Positions 8,854 through 18,700 of a DNA stretch of 64,000 nt are shown piece by piece. The stretch covers positions 32,356-96,355 of the forward strand of contig JBBINR010000012.1 in NCBI GenBank assembly GCA_037443785.1, given 5' to 3'. The DNA comes from JAQUOA01 sp037443785. Lineage in GTDB: Bacteria > Bacteroidota > Ignavibacteria > UBA10030 > UBA8401. Within the stretch, counting starts at the first letter, position 1; each line of letters opens with the position of its first letter. Position numbers and translations under genes: made by a program. The notes beneath the pieces are model-generated. The model had not been told where the DNA came from and did not search any database. It saw only the letters and a list, made by a program, of their open reading frames with translations.

Positions 8854-9405
8854 TTATCGTAAGACATAGTTGATGGATGGATTTTCTTCTTTTGGCACTG
8901 CGGCACCAACGTACGACGAAACGCGTTCATTGATATAGACGGTGAATTTCCCATTTTCCTTAGTGATAAAGCAAAAAGCACCTTGACTTATAAGGGAAAC
9001 ATCTGGCACACACACACCAACTTTATCAACTATCGCATTTTCCTTTAAATATTCATACCCTATCTGCAGCATTAAAGCGTCATCGGCATTGGGAATAAGA
9101 ATCAGTTGCGCCTTCTTTTCACGAATTAACTTTTTATATAAATCCGGAATTTCCCGCGGATCTTTCGGTTGCGCCACAAACACTTGAATTCCCTGCTGCT
9201 GCGCGGTTCTTGAAAAATTGGATATATCTTTTTCAGAAATATTCCCCGCCATCACTCCAATGACATGCAAATCACTTTTTAGCGATTTAAGAATCGAAAT
9301 CTGCTGTCCGTATGTGATGGGTGATTGAGCAAATCCCACGCACTGAAGTGCAACAAGTAAAAAACCGATGCGAAAAACTTTTTGTACAAGCGAAATCCTT
9401 TTCAT
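8854..9405 (-). CDS. Exported periplasmic protein (YfiR/ABC-binding-protein-like)
   Basis: A 183-residue protein with a clear signal peptide (about residues 1-27, ending VGFAQS). The start at 9405 is chosen because GGAGG lies about 5 bases upstream; an ATG four codons earlier lacks a site. The mature part alternates strands and helices. Its C-terminal GAFCFITKENGKFTVYIN segment resembles the end of YfiR-type (DUF4154) periplasmic regulators, while the LILIPNADDALMLQIG region also recalls PF04392-type substrate-binding proteins. I cannot choose between these. It is directly upstream of, and probably co-transcribed with, an MCP. A periplasmic ligand-binding partner for that receptor is the simplest idea. 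Confidence 0.65.
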   Translation of the reverse strand: MKRISLVQKVFRIGFLLVALQCVGFAQSPITYGQQISILKSLKSDLHVIGVMAGNISEKDISNFSRTAQQQGIQVFVAQPKDPREIPDLYKKLIREKKAQLILIPNADDALMLQIGYEYLKENAIVDKVGVCVPDVSLISQGAFCFITKENGKFTVYINERVSSYVGAAVPKEENPSINYVLR

Positions 9406-9532
9406 GCAAGCCTCCATTCTGTAGTGTAAAATTTTTCATACCCTTCACAAACTTCATCCGTGCTGCATCCGATCGAAAGTTCCTATCTCGATGAAATATT
9501 TTTAAAGGGAGTATAGTTTACCAACAATATTC

Positions 9533-11260
9533 TTATTTATGATCTACGAGATGTCCATTCGAAGAAACAGCCTTCTTCGATCGCTGCGTCATTGTTGTAT
9601 GTATTTTTTTGGATTGCAATGACGACTGAGTGTCATTCCCTCCTAAATTAAATTTGGATAATATATCTTGAAGTTTTTCTGTTAATCGATTCAAATCCTC
9701 GGCCGTCCTGGCAATCTGCTGTGTCCCGGCGGCACTCTCCTGCGTCACCGTGCTTATCGATTCCACATTCTTGCTAATCTGTTCCGATGCACTGGACTGC
9801 TGCTCACTTGCCGCTGCAATTTGTGTCACTTTATCCGTTACCAGTTCACTGATGCCGATGATCTCTTGCAGCGATGCTCCGGCTTGGTCTGCCAACGAAA
9901 TCCCTTCTCCTACTTTCTTCGTTCCTTCATCCATTGAGACAACCGCTTCTTTGGTATCGGTCTGAATTTGTTTGATCATCGAGGCTATTTCTTTCGTCGC
10001 TTTTGTTGTACGTTCCGCAAGCTTTCTCACTTCGTCGGCAACAACCGCAAATCCTCTGCCTTGTTCACCGGCTCGGGCTGCTTCGATCGCAGCATTCAAG
10101 GCAAGAAGGTTCGTTTGATCGGCAATATCATCGATCACGCTGATAATTTCTCCGATTTGATCGCTCGACTTTCCTAATGCTTTTACTGTCTCTGCAGACC
10201 GATTTACCACCGAAGAAATTTCTTTCATCCCTTCCACGGTTTTTCTTACAACATCCCCGCCAATTTCGGCTGTTCCTTTTGCCTTTTTTGCCGTTGTTGC
10301 CGTATCAATTGCATTCCTGGAATTTTCCAAAATTGTTTTTGTCATTTCTTCAACAGCACCGGCAACTTCTGTAGCCTGCGATGATTGTTCTTGTGACCCG
10401 GCGGCAAGTTCTTCGGTCGACGAACTGATCTGCGTACTTGCACTGGCCACGGCAGCTGAGGCTTCGGACACTTGTATCAGTGTGTCTTTTATGGAAGACA
10501 CAAATTTGTCGAATGATCGCTGAAGATCTCCGATCTCATCCTTGCGTTCACTATTGAATTGCGAGTTGAGATCTGCATTCTCAATATTTGACACGACTTC
10601 CTTTACCGGCCGGCTGATAATTCGAGCGATGAAGATGCTGAGGCCCAAACCGACAAATAATCCCAAAGCAAGAGTCATTATATTTATCTTCGACGTTGAC
10701 GCGTACATATCATCAAATTCCTTATCCGACAACTCGGCATCTCTCTCTTCCATTGCCACAAATTTATCAAGCGCCCCCTGTACTACTTTGCGAGATTTAT
10801 CGGCCTGCCCAAACCATTCCTGAAGAGCCTCTTTGTCTCGATTTGCACGCGCTAAATCTTGTATTTTGTTCAAATCGGCATCATACATTTTTCGAGCGTC
10901 ATCGAATTGGGCATAAAGGTCCCGGTCTTCTTGGTCGGTCAGTGTTTTTGAAAGTTCCTCTGCAAATCGCGTAACATCACTGTTTCGTTGTTTCACTTTC
11001 GTAAGGGTCGCCTCAATGTCTGTTGGGTCATTATATATTATCGCTTCCAGAGTGTTTGATCGCATCCGTTGAAAGTTTGACGAAAGCTGACCTACCTTGG
11101 CAAGCGGCAGAGTCTTATTGAGATAGAGATTGTCTTCGTTGTTTCTCATTTCTGCCGCATTGTTGATCCCTTCATAACCAATGATCGCAGCGATGAATAT
11201 CATTAATCCAAAACTGATATAAAGTTTTGTTCCTATTTTTAGATCATAAAACCATTTCAT
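9533..11260 (-). CDS. Methyl-accepting chemotaxis protein, four-helix-bundle sensor
   Basis: A 575-residue chemoreceptor. TM1 is about residues 13-31 and TM2 about 193-213. They enclose an all-helical region of about 160 residues of the 4HB_MCP type (conserved start KIGTKLYISFGLM; many heptad-like stretches). HAMP, the methyl-accepting bundle with the tip DQTNLLALNAAIEAARAGEQ, and the tail KAVSSNGHLVDHK follow. A strong AAAGGAGGT site lies 6 bases before the ATG at 11260. A 136-base gap separates it from cheW upstream, so it may have its own promoter. The ligand is unknown. Confidence 0.93.
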   Translation of the reverse strand: MKWFYDLKIGTKLYISFGLMIFIAAIIGYEGINNAAEMRNNEDNLYLNKTLPLAKVGQLSSNFQRMRSNTLEAIIYNDPTDIEATLTKVKQRNSDVTRFAEELSKTLTDQEDRDLYAQFDDARKMYDADLNKIQDLARANRDKEALQEWFGQADKSRKVVQGALDKFVAMEERDAELSDKEFDDMYASTSKINIMTLALGLFVGLGLSIFIARIISRPVKEVVSNIENADLNSQFNSERKDEIGDLQRSFDKFVSSIKDTLIQVSEASAAVASASTQISSSTEELAAGSQEQSSQATEVAGAVEEMTKTILENSRNAIDTATTAKKAKGTAEIGGDVVRKTVEGMKEISSVVNRSAETVKALGKSSDQIGEIISVIDDIADQTNLLALNAAIEAARAGEQGRGFAVVADEVRKLAERTTKATKEIASMIKQIQTDTKEAVVSMDEGTKKVGEGISLADQAGASLQEIIGISELVTDKVTQIAAASEQQSSASEQISKNVESISTVTQESAAGTQQIARTAEDLNRLTEKLQDILSKFNLGGNDTQSSLQSKKIHTTMTQRSKKAVSSNGHLVDHK

Positions 11261-11396
11261 GATGTACCTCCTTTATAACCAAAATCAATAAAATATGGTG
11301 AACGTGATTCTTTCAATTTGATAAAAATTAATTCTGTTATTACCCGGATAAGAATATTTTTTGTGGCTCCTTCGATCAATTGACCGATCCTAAAAC

Positions 11397-11891
11397 TTAT
11401 GCGACCTTTTTTAATTCCTCATGCTCTTCCGTTGTTAATACCCGTTCAAGGTCCAAAAGGATGAGCAATCGATTATCCAATTTTCCGATCGCAGTAATAT
11501 ATTCCGCTTTTATTCCCGCAATAATCGGCGGCGGCGGTTCGGTAACACTTTTTTGAATACGAAGAACTTCGCTGACGGCATCAACGACAAAACCAAGAAC
11601 TTTTCCGCTCAATTCAACAACGATGATTCTTGTATTTTTGTCTTTTCCCTTCCTGGCCATCCCAAAACGACGGCGGAGATCAATAATGGGAATTACTTTT
11701 CCTCGCAAATTAATTACTCCATCCACATATTCCGGAGTGTTGGGAACCCGAGTTACTTCAACCATCCGATTGATTTCTTGCACTTTGAGAATATCAACAC
11801 CGAATTCTTCTTCCCCGATATTAAAACTGACCAATTGAAGAAGCTCATCTCCAGCTGATTGTTTACTGCTAACTTCTTTGGTGTCATTCAT
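11397..11891 (-). CDS. cheW: Chemotaxis coupling protein CheW
   Basis: A 164-residue CheW-domain protein, the SH3-like adaptor that links chemoreceptor tips to the CheA kinase. Visible family signatures are LVSFNIGEEEFGVDILKVQEI, the receptor-contacting VPNTPEYVDGVINLRGKVIPIIDLR block and VVDAVSEVLRI. I start at the ATG at 11891 because AAGGAG lies 7 bases upstream; an ATG six codons earlier has no site. It follows a small CxxC protein by 31 bases and precedes three MCP genes. No CheA gene is in this window. Confidence 0.95.
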   Translation of the reverse strand: MNDTKEVSSKQSAGDELLQLVSFNIGEEEFGVDILKVQEINRMVEVTRVPNTPEYVDGVINLRGKVIPIIDLRRRFGMARKGKDKNTRIIVVELSGKVLGFVVDAVSEVLRIQKSVTEPPPPIIAGIKAEYITAIGKLDNRLLILLDLERVLTTEEHEELKKVA

Positions 11892-11922
11892 GATCGTACT
11901 CCTTTTCATTGAATAGATTTAT

Positions 11923-12150
11923 TTACTCACAATCTTTAAATGCTTCTGCAATGACTGCCATTGTTGTACCACACGTTTTCTGACGATGCGTAAAAAGGAG
12001 ATACCCTCCTTTTTTCATATCTGTTTTATTTCTACTGCTGAATTGGTATCCGTTTAACCGAATGCTACGATCATTAAGAAATTCATCTTTCGTTGACCAT
12101 ACTTTGTTGCATAACGGGCATTGTTTAAACTTAGGGTACTTAGGGTACAT
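11923..12150 (-). CDS. Small CxxC protein upstream of cheW
   Basis: A 75-residue protein with CPLCNKVW near the N-terminus and HRQKTCGTTM near the C-terminus, consistent with a small zinc-binding fold (Cys2...His/Cys). It ends 31 bases before cheW on the same strand and so is probably in its operon. The overall plan (N-terminal CxxC, W, later His and Cys) resembles the 68-residue protein at 3647-3853. I know of no named family. The start is at the ATG at 12150; no strong ribosome-binding site is visible. Confidence 0.6.
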   Translation of the reverse strand: MYPKYPKFKQCPLCNKVWSTKDEFLNDRSIRLNGYQFSSRNKTDMKKGGYLLFTHRQKTCGTTMAVIAEAFKDCE

Positions 12151-12496
12151 AGACTATGGATTGATTCTAAGCTTCATCTAACACTATTACTCAACAGACT
12201 TAAACAATACCTATGCCAACTTCTGGGAAGGCAGAGACGTGGAATTTTTTAAAATTAGATAAGCTGGAAGGGCTTTGAAGTAGATTAAAAAAAGGAATGT
12301 AAATAATCTTGGTGAAATGTTTCCAGTTGGTTAATATTAACCAAACATATCTTCAGACGATTTCACATTTGAAAGCGAACAGCAAATGAGCCAAAAACTG
12401 AATTGCAAAATGATTAAAAACGTTAATTCATAATCAACAGAAAATAAAAAAGAGAATTATATTTCGGCCAAGGCATCGGCCCACACTACTTCAATG
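12151..12496. other. AT-rich intergenic region with an 18-base palindrome
   Basis: This 346-base spacer lies between the hybrid kinase gene (ends 12497) and the small protein/cheW genes. I see no gene. It contains the perfect 18-base palindrome TTGGTTAATATTAACCAA at 12327-12344, about 180 bases upstream of the small-protein start. It is the likely place for the promoter of the small protein/cheW unit, but no clear promoter hexamers stand out. A minor CGGCC...GGCC repeat is at about 12465-12481. Confidence 0.5.
12327..12344. promoter_or_regulatory. 18-base perfect palindrome, candidate operator
   Basis: TTGGTTAATATTAACCAA reads the same on both strands with no spacer. Its length and its position in the only long gap near cheW suggest a binding site for a dimeric regulator. 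It lacks a T-tract, so a terminator is less likely. Confidence 0.4.
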
Positions 12497-15253
12497 TCAG
12501 TAAATTGTATCATGTACCATTTTTAGAAATTGATCGGCTTTAAATGGTTTTTGTAGGGCTTTCAGATGTTCTTCCGAAAGCAATGAAGTAATTAATTCAT
12601 CGGTGACAAACCCGCTGCAGAAAAAAATATTGAATTTCTCTTTTACCTTTTTCATTTCAAGATATGCCTGACCGCCATCCAGCAATGGCATCACCAGATC
12701 CATAACTACCAGGTTGACCTCCGAATTTTTTTCTTTGAAAATTTCGACTGCCTCTCTGCCATTCTTTGCTATAACAACACGGTAGCCGGCTTCTTCAAGA
12801 AGCTCCTGTGCGAGTTCACGCATGGCATCTTCATCATCAACGAGCAATATTAACTCATTGTTCTTCGCAAGATAATTCACTTGCTCTTCTTTCTTTAGGT
12901 GTGCACTATTCGATTCAACAGCCGGTAGAAATACATTGAACGTTGTGCCGTTTCCGGGTTCTCCTTCAACGGTCACTGCCCCGCGGTGAGTCTTGATAGA
13001 ATTATAGACAATCGCCAAACCAAGGCCGGTTCCCTTCTGTGTCCCATTCTTTTTTGTCGTAAAAAATGGGTCAAAAATTCTATCGCGAATGTTTTCGGGA
13101 ATTCCGCACCCGTTATCTTGAATTGAAATCAAAATGGCATGGCTCGGAGCGGATGTACTGAACCAATGCAAGCTGGAATCTTTCACTTCGTAATTGGCTG
13201 CCGTAATCTTTAATACTCCCTGTACATGCTCTTCATTTCTTTCAATAATGGCATCACGGGCATTCATACTTAGATTCAACAGCATCTGGAATAATCCGCT
13301 TTTATCGCCGGTGACTTTCCAAAGGTCGGGAGCGACCGAAACTTCAATGGAAATTTTTTTCATGAATGTATCGACGCAAATTCCAACAACTTCCTGAATA
13401 ACTTCCGACACATCCACAATCATTGTTTCAGATTTCCGTTGCCTTGCAAACGATAATAGCTTTGTCGCCAGCTGGGTTCCACGTTCTGCCGAAAGATTAA
13501 TGGTATCAGCGTATTTTTTGACCTTGACGGGATTGTCGTAATACTTCTGCAGCTGCTGACTAAATCCGGAAATATTATTCAGGATATTGTTGAAATCATG
13601 AGCAATACCGCTTGCCAGCGTACCGATACTTTCTAATTTTTGCGATTGTAGCAACTGCCGCTCCACTTCTTTTCGGTGGGAAATATCTACAATGAATCCA
13701 ATGATCTCTAACAGCTGGCCTTTCGAATTGAACTTTCCCATCGCATTGATCACGCCGGTAAAAATTGTACCATCCTTTTTTTTCATTTCAACTTCTACCT
13801 GTTCCAATTTTCTGTCTCGGATTAATTGCGTAATGATCGTGTTTCTGTCATTAAGATTCACGTACCATTCTTTTACATTTGTCGCGTACATATCGTCCGG
13901 AGTTGAAAACCCGAAAATTCGAGCGCACGTGTTGTTGACCATCACAAATGATCCATCAGGCCTTGTAATAAAATCACCGGTCAAATCTTCTTCAAAGAAT
14001 CGTTGGTAGTAGTCCGCCTTTTTCTTCAAATTTTCATATTCTTTTTCCTCTTCGGTAACGTCACGTTGGATACCGAAACAGCCCGTCACTCGATTGTCAT
14101 TGTCATATAATGCCACAAGACTGCCTTCGGCGATCATTTCAGTATTATCGGACCGCTGCATTCGAAGATTATACTTCACTTTCCCTTCCTCTACCAGCCG
14201 TAAAAAATAAAATTTTGTTTTCGATTCATCAAGGCTGATCAGGTCGGTAAATTTTTTCCCTTTGATTAATTCACCTGTCGGCAGAAATTGGTGTGAAAAC
14301 GCTTCGTTGATTTTATCGATTGTAAGGCTGTTGATGAATTCAAGCAATGAAGGATCATCTTTTGTAATTTCATTGACATGTGCCGCCTTTTGATTCACAA
14401 GAATAAAGCACCCGTCAAGAGATTCTGAAAAAAATGTATTCAGCATTTCCTGAGACTTTATCACCCGTTCTTCCATCGTCTTTCGTTCATCAATATCGAT
14501 GCACGATCCTAAATATCCGACAAATTCTCCATTCGTAAGATAGTTTGGGACACCAATTTCAACGACCCACCGGTATGCTCCGGTATGGTGTCGAAGACGA
14601 TATTCCATCTCATATTTTTCACGGCGATCGAATCGCTGGGAAAAGGCTTGCTGTACACGGTCTTTATCCTCGGGATAAATATATTCTGTCCATCGACCGT
14701 TCATTAAGTCTTCTAACGCTACTCCAGTAAAGTCCAGCCATCCCTTATTGAAATACACGAAACATTTTTCTGCATCAGATTTCCATATAAGCACGGGAGA
14801 ATTATCGGCGAGCCGGCGGAATCGTTCTTCACTTTCGCGTAATGCCATGATTGCTGCAAGTCGATCATGATGTTCTTTGGCTTGCTCCAACGCGTGTTGG
14901 ATTGATGACGGTAATCTTCCAAGTTTATCTTTAAGAAGATAATCACTGCACCCAGATTTGATCATATTAACCGCAGCATCTTCACCAATCATTCCCGATA
15001 CAATAATGAACGGTGTTTCGGGACTGACAGATTTGAGTATTGACAGCGCCAAGCCACCATCAAACTGCGGTAAATTAAAATCTGAAAGTACAATGTCGGG
15101 CGGTTGTTGTACCAATTGCTCACGATAATCTTTCTCATTATCTACAACGGAAATCGTGAAATCGATTCCACCTTTTTTTAATTCATATCGTAAGATTTCC
15201 GCATCATCCGGATTGTCTTCAACAAGCAGAATATGGATAAGTGATTTCGTCAT
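12497..15253 (-). CDS. Hybrid sensor histidine kinase, REC-PAS-PAS-PAS-HisKA-HATPase-REC
   Basis: A 918-residue soluble hybrid kinase with no membrane segment. Layout: N-terminal receiver (1-125, phospho-acceptor D58 in VLSDFN); three PAS/PAC units (about 140-258, 265-405, 415-530), the first with the typical PAC ending YLGSCIDIDERK; HisKA with H552 in ASGIAHDFNNIL; HATPase with DNGCGIPENI and GTGLGLAIV; and a C-terminal receiver (about 800-915). The HDFNN form of the H-box is typical of PAS-rich, NtrB-like kinases. It reads directly into an Rcp1-like receiver and a giant PAS kinase just upstream (8-base gap), suggesting a multi-component phosphorelay. The signal is unknown. Confidence 0.92.
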   Translation of the reverse strand: MTKSLIHILLVEDNPDDAEILRYELKKGGIDFTISVVDNEKDYREQLVQQPPDIVLSDFNLPQFDGGLALSILKSVSPETPFIIVSGMIGEDAAVNMIKSGCSDYLLKDKLGRLPSSIQHALEQAKEHHDRLAAIMALRESEERFRRLADNSPVLIWKSDAEKCFVYFNKGWLDFTGVALEDLMNGRWTEYIYPEDKDRVQQAFSQRFDRREKYEMEYRLRHHTGAYRWVVEIGVPNYLTNGEFVGYLGSCIDIDERKTMEERVIKSQEMLNTFFSESLDGCFILVNQKAAHVNEITKDDPSLLEFINSLTIDKINEAFSHQFLPTGELIKGKKFTDLISLDESKTKFYFLRLVEEGKVKYNLRMQRSDNTEMIAEGSLVALYDNDNRVTGCFGIQRDVTEEEKEYENLKKKADYYQRFFEEDLTGDFITRPDGSFVMVNNTCARIFGFSTPDDMYATNVKEWYVNLNDRNTIITQLIRDRKLEQVEVEMKKKDGTIFTGVINAMGKFNSKGQLLEIIGFIVDISHRKEVERQLLQSQKLESIGTLASGIAHDFNNILNNISGFSQQLQKYYDNPVKVKKYADTINLSAERGTQLATKLLSFARQRKSETMIVDVSEVIQEVVGICVDTFMKKISIEVSVAPDLWKVTGDKSGLFQMLLNLSMNARDAIIERNEEHVQGVLKITAANYEVKDSSLHWFSTSAPSHAILISIQDNGCGIPENIRDRIFDPFFTTKKNGTQKGTGLGLAIVYNSIKTHRGAVTVEGEPGNGTTFNVFLPAVESNSAHLKKEEQVNYLAKNNELILLVDDEDAMRELAQELLEEAGYRVVIAKNGREAVEIFKEKNSEVNLVVMDLVMPLLDGGQAYLEMKKVKEKFNIFFCSGFVTDELITSLLSEEHLKALQKPFKADQFLKMVHDTIY

Positions 15254-15261
15254 GCAACGTG

Positions 15262-15705
15262 TTACCTTAAAAATCTATTTACAGAAACCCAGAACAATGC
15301 AGTTTGGGAAATTATGTGTTGGTACTGCTCAAAGCGGACCGGCTTTACAATATAAGCGTTCGCTCCGTAATTATAGGCTGAGACGATATCTTGTTCTTGG
15401 TTTGATGAACTAAACACAACGATCGGTATGATCTTCAAAACAGGATGAGATTTTACCGTTCTAATGAATTCGAGTCCGTTCACTTTCGGTACTTTTAGAT
15501 CGACGAGAATCAATTTTGGGAAATCGATAATCTGTTGAATTTTTGATTCTCCATCGACAAACAAATAATCCAGCGCTTCAACGCCGTCAACGGCGGTAAA
15601 GATTTTTGAATCCGGGCAGCATCCGCGTAAGGCCCGTAATGTTAATTCAAGATCATTCGGATCATCTTCTAGAATAACGATATCTACTGTTGTATGGGTA
15701 TTCAT
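15262..15705 (-). CDS. Rcp1-like single-domain response regulator
   Basis: A 147-residue receiver with the N-terminal acidic pair in ILEDDPND, phospho-acceptor D69 in LILVDLKVPKVNG, and Lys in YIVKPVRF. The extended spacing between the acidic cluster and D69, and the KVPKVNGLE pattern, match the Rcp1 family, which partners phytochrome-like and PAS-rich kinases. It lies between the giant PAS/GAF kinase (6 bases upstream) and the hybrid kinase (8 bases downstream). It is therefore the natural phosphoryl shuttle between them (inference). Confidence 0.9.
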   Translation of the reverse strand: MNTHTTVDIVILEDDPNDLELTLRALRGCCPDSKIFTAVDGVEALDYLFVDGESKIQQIIDFPKLILVDLKVPKVNGLEFIRTVKSHPVLKIIPIVVFSSSNQEQDIVSAYNYGANAYIVKPVRFEQYQHIISQTALFWVSVNRFLR

Positions 15706-15711
15706 AGGCCG

Positions 15712-18700
15712 TTAATTGATTTGCATGTGTTGTTTAGGTAAAGTAAAAGTAAATATTGCCCCGTTGCCAACTTCGCCGTACGCTTGGATGGAGCCTCCAT
15801 GACGCTGAATAATCCGATGAACAATTGCCAGACCGACCCCGGTTCCTTCATACTCCTGTTGAGCGTGCAAACGTTGAAACACTCCAAAAATTTTATCAGC
15901 ATATCTCATATCAAAACCGGCCCCGTTATCTTTGATGTAATATGATGTATCATGGTCAGATTCTACTCCGCCGATTTCAATCTCGGCAATCTCACGATGT
16001 TTAGTAAATTTAAATGCGTTTCCGATAAGATTGGTAAGAACTTGTCTAATCAGCGAAGGATCGCCGAATGCTTTCGGAAGAGGCCGAATAGTTACAGTAA
16101 TGTGTCGATTCACTTCGGAATTTTTCAAATCATTAACGATTGATGTTGAGAATGCTTCGATAGCAAAAAGTATTTTTTTGATTTCTGCTCTATTCATTCG
16201 TGAAAATTCCAAGAGATCGTCTATTAATCGCCCCATGCGCGACGTGTTGGTTCGAATCATGGAGAGCTGGCGTTTCCCGTCCATACTAAGCCGTTCAAGT
16301 TCTTCATCGAGCAGTATTTTTGAGAATGAATCAATGGCACGCAAAGGCGCACGAAGATCGTGGGAAACTGAATAAGCAAATGATTCTAATTGCTTGTTTG
16401 CTTCTTGTAATTGCCGTGTTCGTTCTTCCACTTTCAATTCAAGATTTTCATTAAGCTCTCGAATTTGTTCGTGAATTTTTTTGATATCAGTAATATCGGC
16501 ATGGGTGCCGATAATTCGTAACGGTGTCCCGTCATCAGTTCGTTCCATAACCATGGCGCGGTCGAGAATCCATTTGTATGTTCCATCTTTGCACAGCATT
16601 CTATATTCAATGGAGTACTTATGTTTTTTCGAATTTTGATGTGCTTGAAATTCTGTTTTGAGTATTGAAAGATCATGAGGATGAACTAACCTATCCCATT
16701 CCTCAAAAGTATCCGTCACCTCATTTTCTGAATATCCAAGCATTTCTTTCCAACGGCGCGACCGGTAGATCCTGTCTGTTCCTTTATTCCACTCCCACAC
16801 TCCATCTCCCGCTCCTTCGAGTGCATATCGCCAGCGTTGTTCACTTTCATACAATGCATCTTCTGCCTTTTTTCGCATGACGATATCCCACGCAAGGCTG
16901 GCTAATTGATACAAAATGTCGACGTCCTGATCGTTATAGTCGATTTTTTTATTTCCCACTCCAAGAATGGCAACAACTTTATTATTGCGCAATATTGGAA
17001 CGGTTACCTCTCGCAAAATCTCTGCATGACCCTCAGGTAATTCTCTTTTATTGATCAGATGTTCATAGTCGTTATGAATCACGGGCTGTTTCGTGTAAAT
17101 ACACTCCGACCATGCGCCGGCATTATCAATTGAATAATGCTCTTCACCGTTCGTGATATGGCACATCGTATCTTTGGTTTTCGTTGACCAGGCCTGCAGT
17201 TCCACAATATTTTTTTCGATATCAATAAAATGAAAAAATCCGATCGAGCTGTGCGTCAGCATTTCGGCATCATCGACTGTCCGTTGAAGCAGGTCTTTCA
17301 TCGTATGATTTTTTGAATATTCACCGAGCCGATACCGCGTCAATGAAATTTCTTCGGATAATTTCCGATCAGAAATATCTCGGGCGACTCCAATAATAAC
17401 TTTTCGGCCGAAATAGAAACCGGCCGTTAAACTGATTTCACTGGGAAAAATATTCCCATCACGCCGCCTGCCGAAATATTCAAATATCTGAGGATCCCCG
17501 TTGAATGCTTTATTCAGTTTCTCGGAAATATCAGGAGAATTGCTCAGGACCGACGATGAAAAATCTTCAAGAGTTTTCCCGATGAAATGGCTCCGATCAT
17601 ACCCATACATTAATTCTACGGCATGATTGATATCAATAAAGATTCCATTTTCATCTTGAATATAAATTGCTTCATTGATACTATTAATAAGTTTCCGGTA
17701 CGTTTCCTCCGAGAATTTTAACAATTGCTCCGCTTCCAACCTTTTGGTGACATCAATTGCAAAATTCAACGTGGCAGGTCTCCCTTCCCACATGATCCGA
17801 ACAGAATTTACTTCTGCCCAATACGTTGACGAATTAGCTAAAACAATTTTATAAGTTCGCAAATCGGTATGAATACGTCCTGTCACTAACAATGCGTATC
17901 TTCGTTTAATTTCGCTGCGGTGCTCGGAAGGCATAAAATCTAACACCTGCCGGCCGATAATTTGCTCGTTCGGTAATTCCAATTTTAATTCGGTCATCTT
18001 GTTGGCAAATTTTAGTATGCCATCCTGTACGACAAAAATTGACTCAGTTCCATTTTCTACCAAGAGTCGATATTGCTCTTCACTGTTCTGAAGTTTTTGT
18101 TCAGCTTCTTTCCGCTGACTAATGTCACGCGAAATTCCAAGGATGCCAATCGGTTTGTTGTTATCGTACAATACTCTCGCCGTTACTTCCACCCAAATCG
18201 TCGAACCATCTTTCCGGTTTTGTTCAATTTGGAAAACCTCAGGTTCTGATTGTTCATTTCCCCGCAGAACATATTGAATTTTTTCGATGAATTGTTGAAT
18301 CGTGGGTAATGACGCCTCGGTAACATGATATTCAATCGGAATATGGAGTAATTCAAACGGCGTAAATCCCCGCATTTGTTCAATTGACGGGCTAATGTAG
18401 TTGAACGTCCCGTCAAAATTCATTATCCAGATAACGTCCGAACTGTTTTCGGCAAGCAGGCGGTACCTTTTTTCGCTTTCGCGCAATGATCGCTCTGCCT
18501 CTTTTTGCGATGTAATGTTGCTGATAAAAACCAAAAACACATCTTGATGCTCAAGATAAACCGTGCTTATTAAAACATCGATGTATTTTCCATCACTGCA
18601 CCGATGTTTTATTTCATCTTTATCATACCCATAGATTCGAGCTTGATTCATGTGGTGAGAGAACCATTGTTCATGCTCGGTAGAGATCAAATCAGAAGCA

